Positions 13,804-20,780 of a DNA stretch of 24,586 nt are shown here, in pieces. Both the position numbers and the translations under genes were made by a program. Below the pieces are notes generated by a model. That model was not told the DNA's origin and ran no database searches. It saw nothing but the letters and a program-made list of their open reading frames with translations. Source of the DNA: a virus. The DNA lies in IMG/VR virus record IMGVR_UViG_3300050821_002751, positions 1-24,586 of that record; one strand, written 5' to 3'. The stretch's first letter is position 1, and the number at the start of each line of letters is the position of its first letter.

Positions 13804-14163
13804 ATGGGTACATTTCAGAAATCTAACTGGACTCGCACGACTAGCTCGGAACACTCTCGTTGCTATGCACCGAATGCTGTGGCCGCAGGAAACGTAGCCG
13901 GAAACGGCGTAGCTACCGTAGTCACCGTAACCGTGCCTTGGCAGTTTCAGGGCAACGGTCAAGTAGAAGCGACCTTCCCCGCGACGTTTACGAACGGTAA
14001 CGTAAATAGCGGAATTACTTTGGGGAGCACGCAGTTGCTTCCTACCTCAAGCGGTTCCTATGCGGCTGGAAACCACCCTCGCGTACAGGTGCCGGTAATT
14101 AACTCGACTAACGCAAACTTGAACCTCCAGCAAACCTGTGATTTGGTCATCGTTCAATACTAA
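13804..14163 (+). CDS. Second small virion-like protein
   Basis: 119 aa from ATG 13804 with AAAGGAG about 8 nt upstream. Like its neighbour it is Thr/Asn/Val-rich and nearly uncharged, with predicted beta strands (NGVATVVTVTVPWQF, NGQVEATFPATFTNG, TCDLVIVQY). The strong ribosome-binding site suggests abundant production, as for a decoration or structural protein. Function inferred from composition and place only. Confidence 0.5.
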   Translation: MGTFQKSNWTRTTSSEHSRCYAPNAVAAGNVAGNGVATVVTVTVPWQFQGNGQVEATFPATFTNGNVNSGITLGSTQLLPTSSGSYAAGNHPRVQVPVINSTNANLNLQQTCDLVIVQY

Positions 14164-14164
14164 A

Positions 14165-14199
14165 TCGTTTGTTTTCAATAACTTACAGACAGCAAACGA
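14165..14199. repeat. Inverted repeat after the virion-like genes
   Basis: TCGTTTG (14165-14171) and CAAACGA (14193-14199) are perfect inverted copies around a 21-nt loop, directly after the stop at 14163. No T-tract follows, so it may be an RNA-stabilising stem or a protein site rather than a terminator. Confidence 0.35.
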
Positions 14200-14250
14200 G
14201 AGATTTAACAATCTATTTATGAACCAAAATAATAGGATTGAACCCCTCCC

Positions 14251-14577
14251 TTGAGAATCGTTTGGAATAGTTTTGAATCTGCCATCCCCCTTGATATCGG
14301 GAATGATCCCACTGATTTCATCGTCGAATTAAGCCGTCCCGACGGTGCCCAAGCTACCATCAAAAGTACCCAGATTAATGGTTCAGGCGAGGTATGGCTA
14401 TTCGTGAATGGCCGCCCCGGAGGATCGGGAGTTAAGCCCGAAGCGGTGCTAGTTCCAAATTATGCCGTGAGATGTTACTCTTATGAAAATGACACGACTC
14501 CGCGCCACGAAATACCAATTCTTAACTGGATTTTAAAGGGGAAAACTTTGCGATTGACGGTGGATATATCACTGTAG
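14251..14577 (+). CDS. Hypothetical protein, possible -1 frameshift partner of next gene
   Basis: 108 aa from TTG 14251; AGGA lies about 13 nt upstream, so the start is uncertain. The sequence is beta-like: MRIVWNSFESAIPLDIG, DFIVELSRPDGAQATI, GEVWLFVNGRPGG, ending KTLRLTVDISL. No family recognised. Near the end, TTTAAAG at 14532-14538 is positioned as a -1 slippery heptamer (T TTA AAG). A shift there leads into the upstream extension of the methyltransferase frame and would give a 301-aa fusion. Confidence 0.5.
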   Translation: MRIVWNSFESAIPLDIGNDPTDFIVELSRPDGAQATIKSTQINGSGEVWLFVNGRPGGSGVKPEAVLVPNYAVRCYSYENDTTPRHEIPILNWILKGKTLRLTVDISL

Positions 14578-14645
14578 AACAGTTCCCGCCCGTACCCTAT
14601 ATTGCTCGCTTCGATACTGCCCCCGCCAAAAACCTAAAAGGTTAC

Positions 14646-15155
14646 ATGGCCAACCAGGAACTAGAATTCCTAGCCGAGCTAGCTTCTACTCACAAGAAGA
14701 TTCTAGAAATCGGTTCCCACTATGGCCGCTCGACTCGGGCCATGGCCGACAACACGGAAGGCGTAGTAGTCGCTTGCGACCATTTCCGGGGACCAACCGA
14801 CGTAATCATGTGTTGGAAAGACCGCGAGGCCATCTATGATGCGTTCCTTAAAAATATGGGCGAACATATCGCCTCAGGCAAAGTTCTGCCCTGGAAAGCC
14901 AATCACAAGTCTTTGGACATTGCTACTTCACCCGTACAACCGAAGTTCGACATGGTATTCGTGGATGGTCAGCATGACTACGACAGTGTGTACCGCGATA
15001 TTCAATTCGGGCTATCGGTCCTAGAAACCGGGGGGCTAATCTGCGGCCACGACTATGACATTACTTCCCCAGGGGTAGTGATGGCGGTAAACGGCCTGAT
15101 CGACGGTTTCACGGTAGGCGAGAACACAAGAATCTGGCTCAAGGAAATACATTAA
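14646..15155 (+). CDS. Class I SAM-dependent methyltransferase (Methyltransf_24-like)
   Basis: 169 aa from ATG 14646 with AAAAGG four nt upstream. KILEIGSHYGRSTRAMADN (about 18-36) is the SAM-binding loop, VVACDHFRG follows strand 2, FDMVFVDGQHDYDSVYRDI (about 101-119) is the acidic site and GGLICGHDYD closes the core. The same frame is open from 14526, and the extra sequence reads sensibly (FDTAPAKNLKGYM). KGYMANQELEFLAELA resembles the GWM-x4-EL motif that lies inside, not at the start of, related proteins. So the true N-terminus may come from a rare start or from -1 frameshifting in the previous gene. The substrate is unknown; sugar or glycan methylation is plausible from neighbours. Confidence 0.7.
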   Translation: MANQELEFLAELASTHKKILEIGSHYGRSTRAMADNTEGVVVACDHFRGPTDVIMCWKDREAIYDAFLKNMGEHIASGKVLPWKANHKSLDIATSPVQPKFDMVFVDGQHDYDSVYRDIQFGLSVLETGGLICGHDYDITSPGVVMAVNGLIDGFTVGENTRIWLKEIH

Positions 15156-15159
15156 ACGT

Positions 15160-16119
15160 ATGCGAGTCGATGAACTAGCAGGCAAAAGCCTATTTGTCAC
15201 CACCCCGGTCTATAATCTGCAATGCCATACCAACTACGTGAATGGCTTGCTGAACCTTGCGAGCCTGTGCAGGGCATACGAAGTCCAGCTACAAATTAAC
15301 TTCGTCCACGACAGCCTAGTAACCCGCGCCCGCAATCGCCAATCCGACCTATTTCTATCGTCAAACTGCACCCATCAGATGTTTATCGACAGCGATATCG
15401 AGTTCGAGGGGGCAGATGTACTAAAGTTACTCTGTATGGACCAAGAATTTATCTGCGCAGCCTACCCCAAGAAGCAGACCAATTGGGCGAGGGCCAAGCG
15501 AGCCATCAAACTGAATCCCGAAATCGAGCCGAGAGACTTAGAGGTTCTCTGCGGAGACTTCGTTTTCAATATCGTCGGAACTCGAACTAGCCCCGAAATT
15601 ACTACCATTAAACTAGACGAATTGAACGAAATCACCGATGCTGGGACGGGTTTTATGCTTCTAAACCGCACGGTCTACGAGAAGCTAATCGCAGCTAACG
15701 CAGTGAAGTCCTATACCCCAATGTCGGACGAGCAATCCTTTTATGGGCCGAAAATCTATGACTTCTTCCGCGCCGACGTTGACCCCGTATCGGATTACTA
15801 TCTTTCGGAAGACTACTACTTTAGTCGGCTTTGGAAGTCGATTGGTGGGAAAGTTTGGATGGCCCCGTTTGTGAAGTTGAAGCATTGGGGAACCTACTGC
15901 TATGCAGGCAACCTCGTAGCTATCGCAGAATCAGGAATTGGGCAAGCGGAGATAGACGAAAAGCTAGCTGCTGATCCAACCATTAAAGTTTCGGAAGCCG
16001 CTAGCCGACCACAATCGGTTCGTGAGGAACTCGCCGCTTCTGAAGCCCGCGCCCAAAAGGCGAGCGGTAAGAACGAAATAGACTTGCTTCCACCACCTTC
16101 TTTAGTATTTAACACTTAG
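15160..16119 (+). CDS. GT-A fold glycosyltransferase (GT2-like)
   Basis: 319 aa from ATG 15160. LFVTTPVYNLQCHTNYVNGL is the N-terminal strand and donor loop. DSLVTRARNRQSDLFL then THQMFIDSDIEF (about 71-82) contains the D-x-D metal/nucleotide-sugar site. ITDAGTGFMLLNR and YYLSEDYYFSRLWKSIGGKVWMAP (about 208-231) match the GTG-F and acceptor-side ED motifs of GT2-like enzymes. The C-terminal 60 residues are charged and helical with a Pro-rich end. It would transfer a sugar to an unknown acceptor, separately from the main cassette but beside another methyltransferase. Confidence 0.72.
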   Translation: MRVDELAGKSLFVTTPVYNLQCHTNYVNGLLNLASLCRAYEVQLQINFVHDSLVTRARNRQSDLFLSSNCTHQMFIDSDIEFEGADVLKLLCMDQEFICAAYPKKQTNWARAKRAIKLNPEIEPRDLEVLCGDFVFNIVGTRTSPEITTIKLDELNEITDAGTGFMLLNRTVYEKLIAANAVKSYTPMSDEQSFYGPKIYDFFRADVDPVSDYYLSEDYYFSRLWKSIGGKVWMAPFVKLKHWGTYCYAGNLVAIAESGIGQAEIDEKLAADPTIKVSEAASRPQSVREELAASEARAQKASGKNEIDLLPPPSLVFNT

Positions 16120-16123
16120 GAGC

Positions 16124-16648
16124 GTGAACCGTTTGCCGCGTGGTAAGAATCCGTTTAACCAAGAAGCCGTGGATAGCTTCACCGAATTTCCCCTCGATCC
16201 AACCAACACCGAAAAGCCCATCGAACTAGCTACGAATCCTACCCAGGCAGCCGTGCCCGTAGAATTCTTCTCGCAGATGCTTGCCATGTTTGCGGAAAAA
16301 ATGAATGAGGGAATTAGGGAAAGCATTAAAGCCGCCCGCGAAGTACCTATTGATCCAATCAAAGAAGCACAGAAAGCTAGGGCAGCGAAGACTAAGAAGG
16401 ATGCCGAAGAAGCGCATTGGAGCCAGTTACAGGCTAGATTTTTACAGTGCAGCCATTTAAGAGACGATGGCAGTTCGTGTATTTGCTGGGCTATGCAATC
16501 AGATAATGTGCAGCGCGGATATTGTCCTCATTGCTATTGTGTATTCTCCCCACTGCGCCAGGAATGCTCTAGCCAGGAAGTGTTCGAGAAGTACAAGGAC
16601 GTGGTAAGGCTTCCCACTAGAACCGGGAACTCTGTGCTATATATATAG
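16124..16648 (+). CDS. Hypothetical protein with C-terminal zinc ribbon
   Basis: 174 aa from GTG 16124 with AGGAG four nt upstream. The first half is charged and helical (FFSQMLAMFAEKMNEGIRES, then KAQKARAAKTKKDAEEA), probably coiled. The C-terminal part has C-S-H, CICWAM, YCPHCYCVFSP and QEC: several Cys/His arranged as a likely zinc ribbon. No family recognised. It precedes a mobile HNH endonuclease by one base. Confidence 0.5.
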   Translation: MNRLPRGKNPFNQEAVDSFTEFPLDPTNTEKPIELATNPTQAAVPVEFFSQMLAMFAEKMNEGIRESIKAAREVPIDPIKEAQKARAAKTKKDAEEAHWSQLQARFLQCSHLRDDGSSCICWAMQSDNVQRGYCPHCYCVFSPLRQECSSQEVFEKYKDVVRLPTRTGNSVLYI

Positions 16649-16649
16649 A

Positions 16650-17330
16650 ATGCCATTTGAAAAAGGGTATACGCCATGGAACAAGGGCAGGAAGATGGAC
16701 GAGGCATTTTGCGAAACCCTGCGGAACAAGCCATGGAAACCACGCCTAGAAGTGCCAATTGGTAAGGTTTTCGGTTGGCTTACGGTGATTGGTTTTGGTG
16801 AGCCAAGACAAATGAAAGGCTCCGCTTCTTCGCATCGCCAAACATGGCTTGGGGCAACTTGGCAATGTAGGTGTGAATGCGGCGCTATTATTGAGTGTAT
16901 CCCCGACAGGCTTCGAAGTGGAGCGAACAAGAGTTGCGGGTGTAAGCGAGCGAAGTATAGCAGTGCAGATGCGGCTGCGCGTGATCTATACACGATGTAC
17001 AGGGCGAGCGCCATAAAGCGCGGCCTAGAGTTTTCTATTTCGTTGGAACAATTTTTGACCATTACTTCTGAAGAGTGTTTTTTCTGCCCCGCGTTACCCT
17101 CAAACCCACATTATGCTAGACATAAACGCAAGCGCGTTGAAAACATGCCATACATATCGAATGGCATAGACAGACTAGACAATAACCTGGGATATACAAC
17201 TCGTAATTGTGTACCTTGTTGCGCTACCTGCAATGCAATGAAAAGCGACCACACCTACGACGCTTTCATTTCCAAATGCAGAGAAATAGTGACAAAACAC
17301 GATACCCGCCAAGCGCAATCAGCCGCTTAA
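16650..17330 (+). CDS. HNH homing endonuclease with NUMOD3-like N-terminus
   Basis: 226 aa from ATG 16650. GYTPWNKGRK (residues 6-15) is a NUMOD3-type DNA-binding motif. A central Cys module WQCRCECGAIIECIPDRLRSG...KSCGCK (about 71-99) is frequent in phage HNH enzymes. The HNH core is CFFCPALP, then SNGIDRLDNNLGYTTRNCVP and CCATCNAMKSDHTYDAFISK, with the catalytic site in GIDRLDN and zinc held by the C-x2-C pairs. It probably acts as a free-standing homing nuclease; no group I intron signature flanks it. Confidence 0.8.
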   Translation: MPFEKGYTPWNKGRKMDEAFCETLRNKPWKPRLEVPIGKVFGWLTVIGFGEPRQMKGSASSHRQTWLGATWQCRCECGAIIECIPDRLRSGANKSCGCKRAKYSSADAAARDLYTMYRASAIKRGLEFSISLEQFLTITSEECFFCPALPSNPHYARHKRKRVENMPYISNGIDRLDNNLGYTTRNCVPCCATCNAMKSDHTYDAFISKCREIVTKHDTRQAQSAA

Positions 17331-17365
17331 GATTATTCTGCCAACTCCCGTATTCTTGCGTTGTG

Positions 17366-17557
17366 ATGCAAGACTTGCGCCCAACCACGAATGCCTACTG
17401 GTTTCTCCGGCAGTGGAAGAATCGGCTGCATAACGAATCCTTTGGCCGCAAGCGCAACCTATTCTGGGAAGAACGCCTCGTTCGCCACACTTACGCCATC
17501 GCCAAAGCCATCATGCAGGTCAGGGCTATTGAACTTACCAAGGAGAAGGCCGCTTGA
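17366..17557 (+). CDS. Small hypothetical protein
   Basis: 63 aa from ATG 17366 (GTG 17363 is adjacent). The frame is open further up, but that part overlaps the HNH gene. It is basic and helical: AYWFLRQWKNRLHNESFGRK, LFWEERLVRHTYAIAKAIMQ and a Lys-rich end. The stop overlaps the TTG of the next gene. No family recognised; perhaps a DNA- or assembly-associated helical protein. Confidence 0.5.
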   Translation: MQDLRPTTNAYWFLRQWKNRLHNESFGRKRNLFWEERLVRHTYAIAKAIMQVRAIELTKEKAA

Positions 17558-18861
17558 AGAAAATGCTGTGGCTGCTACCTCTATTTTTCCTATTCGGAAT
17601 CTGTGCCTCCGCGCAAACCGTTCATACCTATTGCCCGCTAGACGGTACTTGCAACTGGTTAGGAGTTAACAACTTTAACAACAATTTGAACGTGGTGAAT
17701 GCGGGAATTTTCAATGCCGGTACCTACACCTGCTATCTATGTTCTGCGGTGGGTGGTTGGACACCTAGCTCGATTCTTCCTGGTCCGATTACTTTACCAT
17801 CAGAACTAGATGTAATTTCGGCGGGACTGGTTATCCCCGCAGGCTCGAATGTGAATGCCGGGGCTGAATCCATCGGAGCCTATGCCATCAATCAAGCGGA
17901 TACGCGACCCGCCGTAGGAGCTTGCCCACCGGATTGCTCGGGGGCAAAAAACAACGCGGTAGACGTTTTTGGCATTTGTAAAGCAACAGCTAGCAATTCT
18001 AGTTGTTGGGGGGAAAACTACACGGTCGGAGACTACCCGGGAACCTCGGGTAGCTTCTTGATTGGATCAGAAATTGATATGTACCCGCTAGGCAATGGTC
18101 GCATTCTAGCAGGCTTTCAGTTAACCATCAATGGAGGCACGGGTATACTCGCCGGAGGCTCAGCCGGATTTGTTATCAACAACAATCGAACCGATGGCCA
18201 GACCTTATCCATCGGTTACTTCGCGAATCCTACTTGTTGCCTAGTGGCCTTTGAAGCAGGAAGCCTTGCAGGAGCCAATACAGGTTCTCAAAGTATTGTT
18301 TTTGGCCGGAATGTTTCGAGCGTTTATACGGCAGACGCCAACATCGCAGAAGATGCAAGCGGAAATCTAAACCTTACCGTCCCAGCGAATGCCGGGGTAA
18401 ACGTAGCGGGAATCTTATCCTTGACCGGAACTAGCAATACCATAGATTTTTCGGCTACCGCCCATAAAACAATTTTCTTCGTACCCGATCCAGTCGCCAC
18501 CCGATCTATTAATTTGCCGGATTCGGGAGTGGCCAATACCAACGTCGGGTTAAGCTTGAATCTATCCACCGGAACCTATGCCTCGGGGACCGTAGCAGGA
18601 TGCACTACGGGAAGCGCACAAGGAAATACCTGTTTAACGGGGAGCGGGGCCACTGGAAGCGTAGTAACGGTCTCTCTTCCGGCCTCTTTTTTGGATACTG
18701 CCTACGATGCCGGATGTTCTCCACGGGGTGCTCCCACGAACTTCCCAGGCACTCCTTTTGTAGTTACCAAGTCGGTGGGGTCGTTTACGGTTAACTATAT
18801 AGCTGAGACGGCGGCATCAGCTTCTTGGCCGAACTTAGATTGCTGGGCAATTCATCACTAA
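17554..18861 (+). CDS. Exported Cys-rich beta protein, possible tail-fibre-like
   Basis: 435 aa. TTG 17554 is supported by AAGGAG eight nt upstream and overlap with the previous stop. MKKMLWLLPLFFLFGICASA followed by QT is a clear Sec signal peptide (cut likely after residue 20). The remainder is Gly/Ala/Ser/Thr/Asn-rich and repetitive like fibre or beta-helix proteins. It has many paired Cys (TYCPLDGTCNW, TYTCYLCS, ACPPDC, GCTT-x5-NTC, LDCWAIHH), suggesting disulfides in the periplasm or outside. A signal peptide is unusual for a virion protein. It may be an exported phage product or a host-derived fibre domain. The next gene (TAATG) is tail-related. Confidence 0.6.
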   Translation: MKKMLWLLPLFFLFGICASAQTVHTYCPLDGTCNWLGVNNFNNNLNVVNAGIFNAGTYTCYLCSAVGGWTPSSILPGPITLPSELDVISAGLVIPAGSNVNAGAESIGAYAINQADTRPAVGACPPDCSGAKNNAVDVFGICKATASNSSCWGENYTVGDYPGTSGSFLIGSEIDMYPLGNGRILAGFQLTINGGTGILAGGSAGFVINNNRTDGQTLSIGYFANPTCCLVAFEAGSLAGANTGSQSIVFGRNVSSVYTADANIAEDASGNLNLTVPANAGVNVAGILSLTGTSNTIDFSATAHKTIFFVPDPVATRSINLPDSGVANTNVGLSLNLSTGTYASGTVAGCTTGSAQGNTCLTGSGATGSVVTVSLPASFLDTAYDAGCSPRGAPTNFPGTPFVVTKSVGSFTVNYIAETAASASWPNLDCWAIHH

Positions 18862-20210
18862 TGTCATCAACTATTTTACTTAACGATGTTGTGTCATTTT
18901 GTCAGACTCATGTGAGGATGGCTCCTCTTATTAATGCTGGCGGGGTACCGAATGAGCCTGCGCTCTCGATTTGCAATGACACCCTACAGTCTCTACTCTC
19001 CTCTCCCTATGACTGGAAGTTTAATAAGGGAGCCATCCTGCCATTTACGACCATTCCCTACCAGCAAGACTACGTGCTCTCAGGCTGTCGGATGGATGTT
19101 ACGGCAGGCTTTGTCAATGTCTGTTCGGTTCACCTTAATTCGGTTATATCGGCCAACGGCCCAGGGTTAACCCAATCAGGCAACACGGTTACCGCTCTAT
19201 TCTCTGACTTCGCGCCTAATGGTACCTTTGGACTCAATGGCCCTCCTGGGTCTCAACCTGTAACTACAGGGTCTAGTATCCCAACTCCCGGGCAGTTTGT
19301 AACCATTACCGGGGCTTTACAGCAAGCCTACAACGTAACCAAGGCTGTCATTACCGGACAGATTATCGGAGCGAACGGCGGAGTTGAGGGGATCACATTC
19401 AACATCGCGACCACCGGGCTAGCAATTGACGGTGGACAGGGGATAGGCGACTTAAACTGGGTTTCCCACTGTACTCTCCAGGACTACATGAATACGGCCA
19501 CAGTAAGGCCGGTCCACGACATCGAAGTAGTGTCTACACTCTATATCGAGAGCATCATTCAGCCCCCGTTCAAGGTTTGCATGTTGCTCGAAAACGTGCC
19601 TACAGTTACGCCGGTGGTGTTAACTGATTTAAACGGCAGTAATTGGATCTTGGGGGTTACCCCGACCGGGTTTATCACCGCCAGCCAAACCAACCTAATA
19701 GGAACAGCTTTTTATGCGCTAAACGATTCCGTGACGGCTACCACATGGAAACTCAGCATTAACATCTTTGGTGGGTTAGTTACGACTTCGACTACGTTTT
19801 CTCCTAACCCGCCGAAGATACTTTATGTGTCGGCTAACACCCCTATCATCATCTCGAACGGCATCCTAGAAACCATTGGAAGTCCTACCGGGCAGTCCTT
19901 CGGAACTACGCTTGTATTTCGATTCTGGCCCGTACCGTCTACTCAGATTTGGCAGGCTTACATCTTCTATCAGCTAAAAGCCCCGGTCAAAACTTCGCTA
20001 CAAAATACTTGGGCACCGTGGCCAGATAACTTAGCCTATGCGCTCCGAAGTGCTGTACTATATGCAGCTTTTAATTGGTACGAAGATCCTCGTGCGCCCA
20101 CTCAATATGCAAAAGCCCAAGCTGATATTCTAAAAGCTTTAGACATAAAAGATCAGGAAGCTAGAAGCGAATCGTATTTTCCTGATGTAAGTATAATGCG
20201 CGGAGGATAA
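18861..20210 (+). CDS. Tail tubular protein A-like (head-tail adaptor)
   Basis: 449 aa from ATG 18861, overlapping the previous stop (TAATG). The N-terminal helix-rich part (LNDVVSFCQTHV, then ICNDTLQSLLSSPYDWKFNK and ILPFTTIPYQQDYVLSG, about 40-80) matches podovirus tail tubular protein A/gp11-like adaptors. A beta-rich insert occupies the middle (about 100-370). The end LVFRFWPVPS...WQAYIFYQLKAPVKTSLQNTW, then LRSAVLYAAFNW, closes the fold with helices. It would form the ring connecting portal and tail nozzle. The tail tubular B-like gene follows after a mobile endonuclease gene. Assignment is from motifs and position. Confidence 0.62.
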   Translation: MSSTILLNDVVSFCQTHVRMAPLINAGGVPNEPALSICNDTLQSLLSSPYDWKFNKGAILPFTTIPYQQDYVLSGCRMDVTAGFVNVCSVHLNSVISANGPGLTQSGNTVTALFSDFAPNGTFGLNGPPGSQPVTTGSSIPTPGQFVTITGALQQAYNVTKAVITGQIIGANGGVEGITFNIATTGLAIDGGQGIGDLNWVSHCTLQDYMNTATVRPVHDIEVVSTLYIESIIQPPFKVCMLLENVPTVTPVVLTDLNGSNWILGVTPTGFITASQTNLIGTAFYALNDSVTATTWKLSINIFGGLVTTSTTFSPNPPKILYVSANTPIIISNGILETIGSPTGQSFGTTLVFRFWPVPSTQIWQAYIFYQLKAPVKTSLQNTWAPWPDNLAYALRSAVLYAAFNWYEDPRAPTQYAKAQADILKALDIKDQEARSESYFPDVSIMRGG

Positions 20211-20254
20211 TATTCTTTAAGATAACGCCAATCCTGCGATACACTTATGGGATT

Positions 20255-20779
20255 ATGGGGTGCGTATACGCAATCGTGAACGATATAAATGACAAGATTT
20301 ACATTGGGCAGACCAAACGAACGCTGAAGCAACGGTGGAATGAATATCGAACTCACCGCAAAGATGACGGCACAATAAACAGAGCTATTTTTAAATATGG
20401 CCGCGAGCATTTCTATCCAAGCGAAATTATCCAAGCCGATACCCAAGAGAAGTTGGACGAATGGGAAACGATGCTAATCTTACTTATGAAATCTAGCGAC
20501 GGGGAATATGGTTACAATCTTTCTACTGGTGGTGACCATCCCGTATTGACTCCAGAAATCTGCAAACAGCGAGGAGACAGAATGCGAGGAAAACCACGTA
20601 TTCTGCACGTAGAACACACTGCCGCTTTTGGTAGACCATTGTCCGAACACCATAAGCAACGCCTTCGTGAAGGATGGAAAAAAAACCCCGAGTTAGCAGA
20701 GGAACGTAGAGCTAAACTACGCGGAGATTGGTCACGTAAAGGTACTGAAATAAGATGGGGTAAGGAGAAAGGTAGCTAA
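20255..20779 (+). CDS. GIY-YIG homing endonuclease with NUMOD3-like tail
   Basis: 174 aa from ATG 20255, without a good ribosome-binding site. The GIY-YIG module is CVYAIVNDINDKIYIGQT (residues 3-20), followed by LKQRW with the catalytic Arg, then KYGREHFYPSEII and the likely catalytic Glu in KLDEWETMLI. GYNLSTGGDHP ends the nuclease domain. The tail GRPLSEHHKQRLREGWKKN is a NUMOD3-type DNA-binding motif. It splits the tail tubular A-like and B-like genes, which are normally adjacent. No intron core is visible, so it seems free-standing. GGAGG at about 20203, after the upstream gene, may be the former ribosome-binding site of the tubular B gene. Confidence 0.82.
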   Translation: MGCVYAIVNDINDKIYIGQTKRTLKQRWNEYRTHRKDDGTINRAIFKYGREHFYPSEIIQADTQEKLDEWETMLILLMKSSDGEYGYNLSTGGDHPVLTPEICKQRGDRMRGKPRILHVEHTAAFGRPLSEHHKQRLREGWKKNPELAEERRAKLRGDWSRKGTEIRWGKEKGS

Positions 20780-20780
20780 C

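Noticed and set aside
20211-20254. Possible group I intron around the GIY-YIG gene
   Set aside because: No P7 or P9-like elements (such as the CTGCATG hairpin) flank it, and both neighbouring genes are complete; it appears free-standing. The same holds for the HNH genes at 12721 and 16650.
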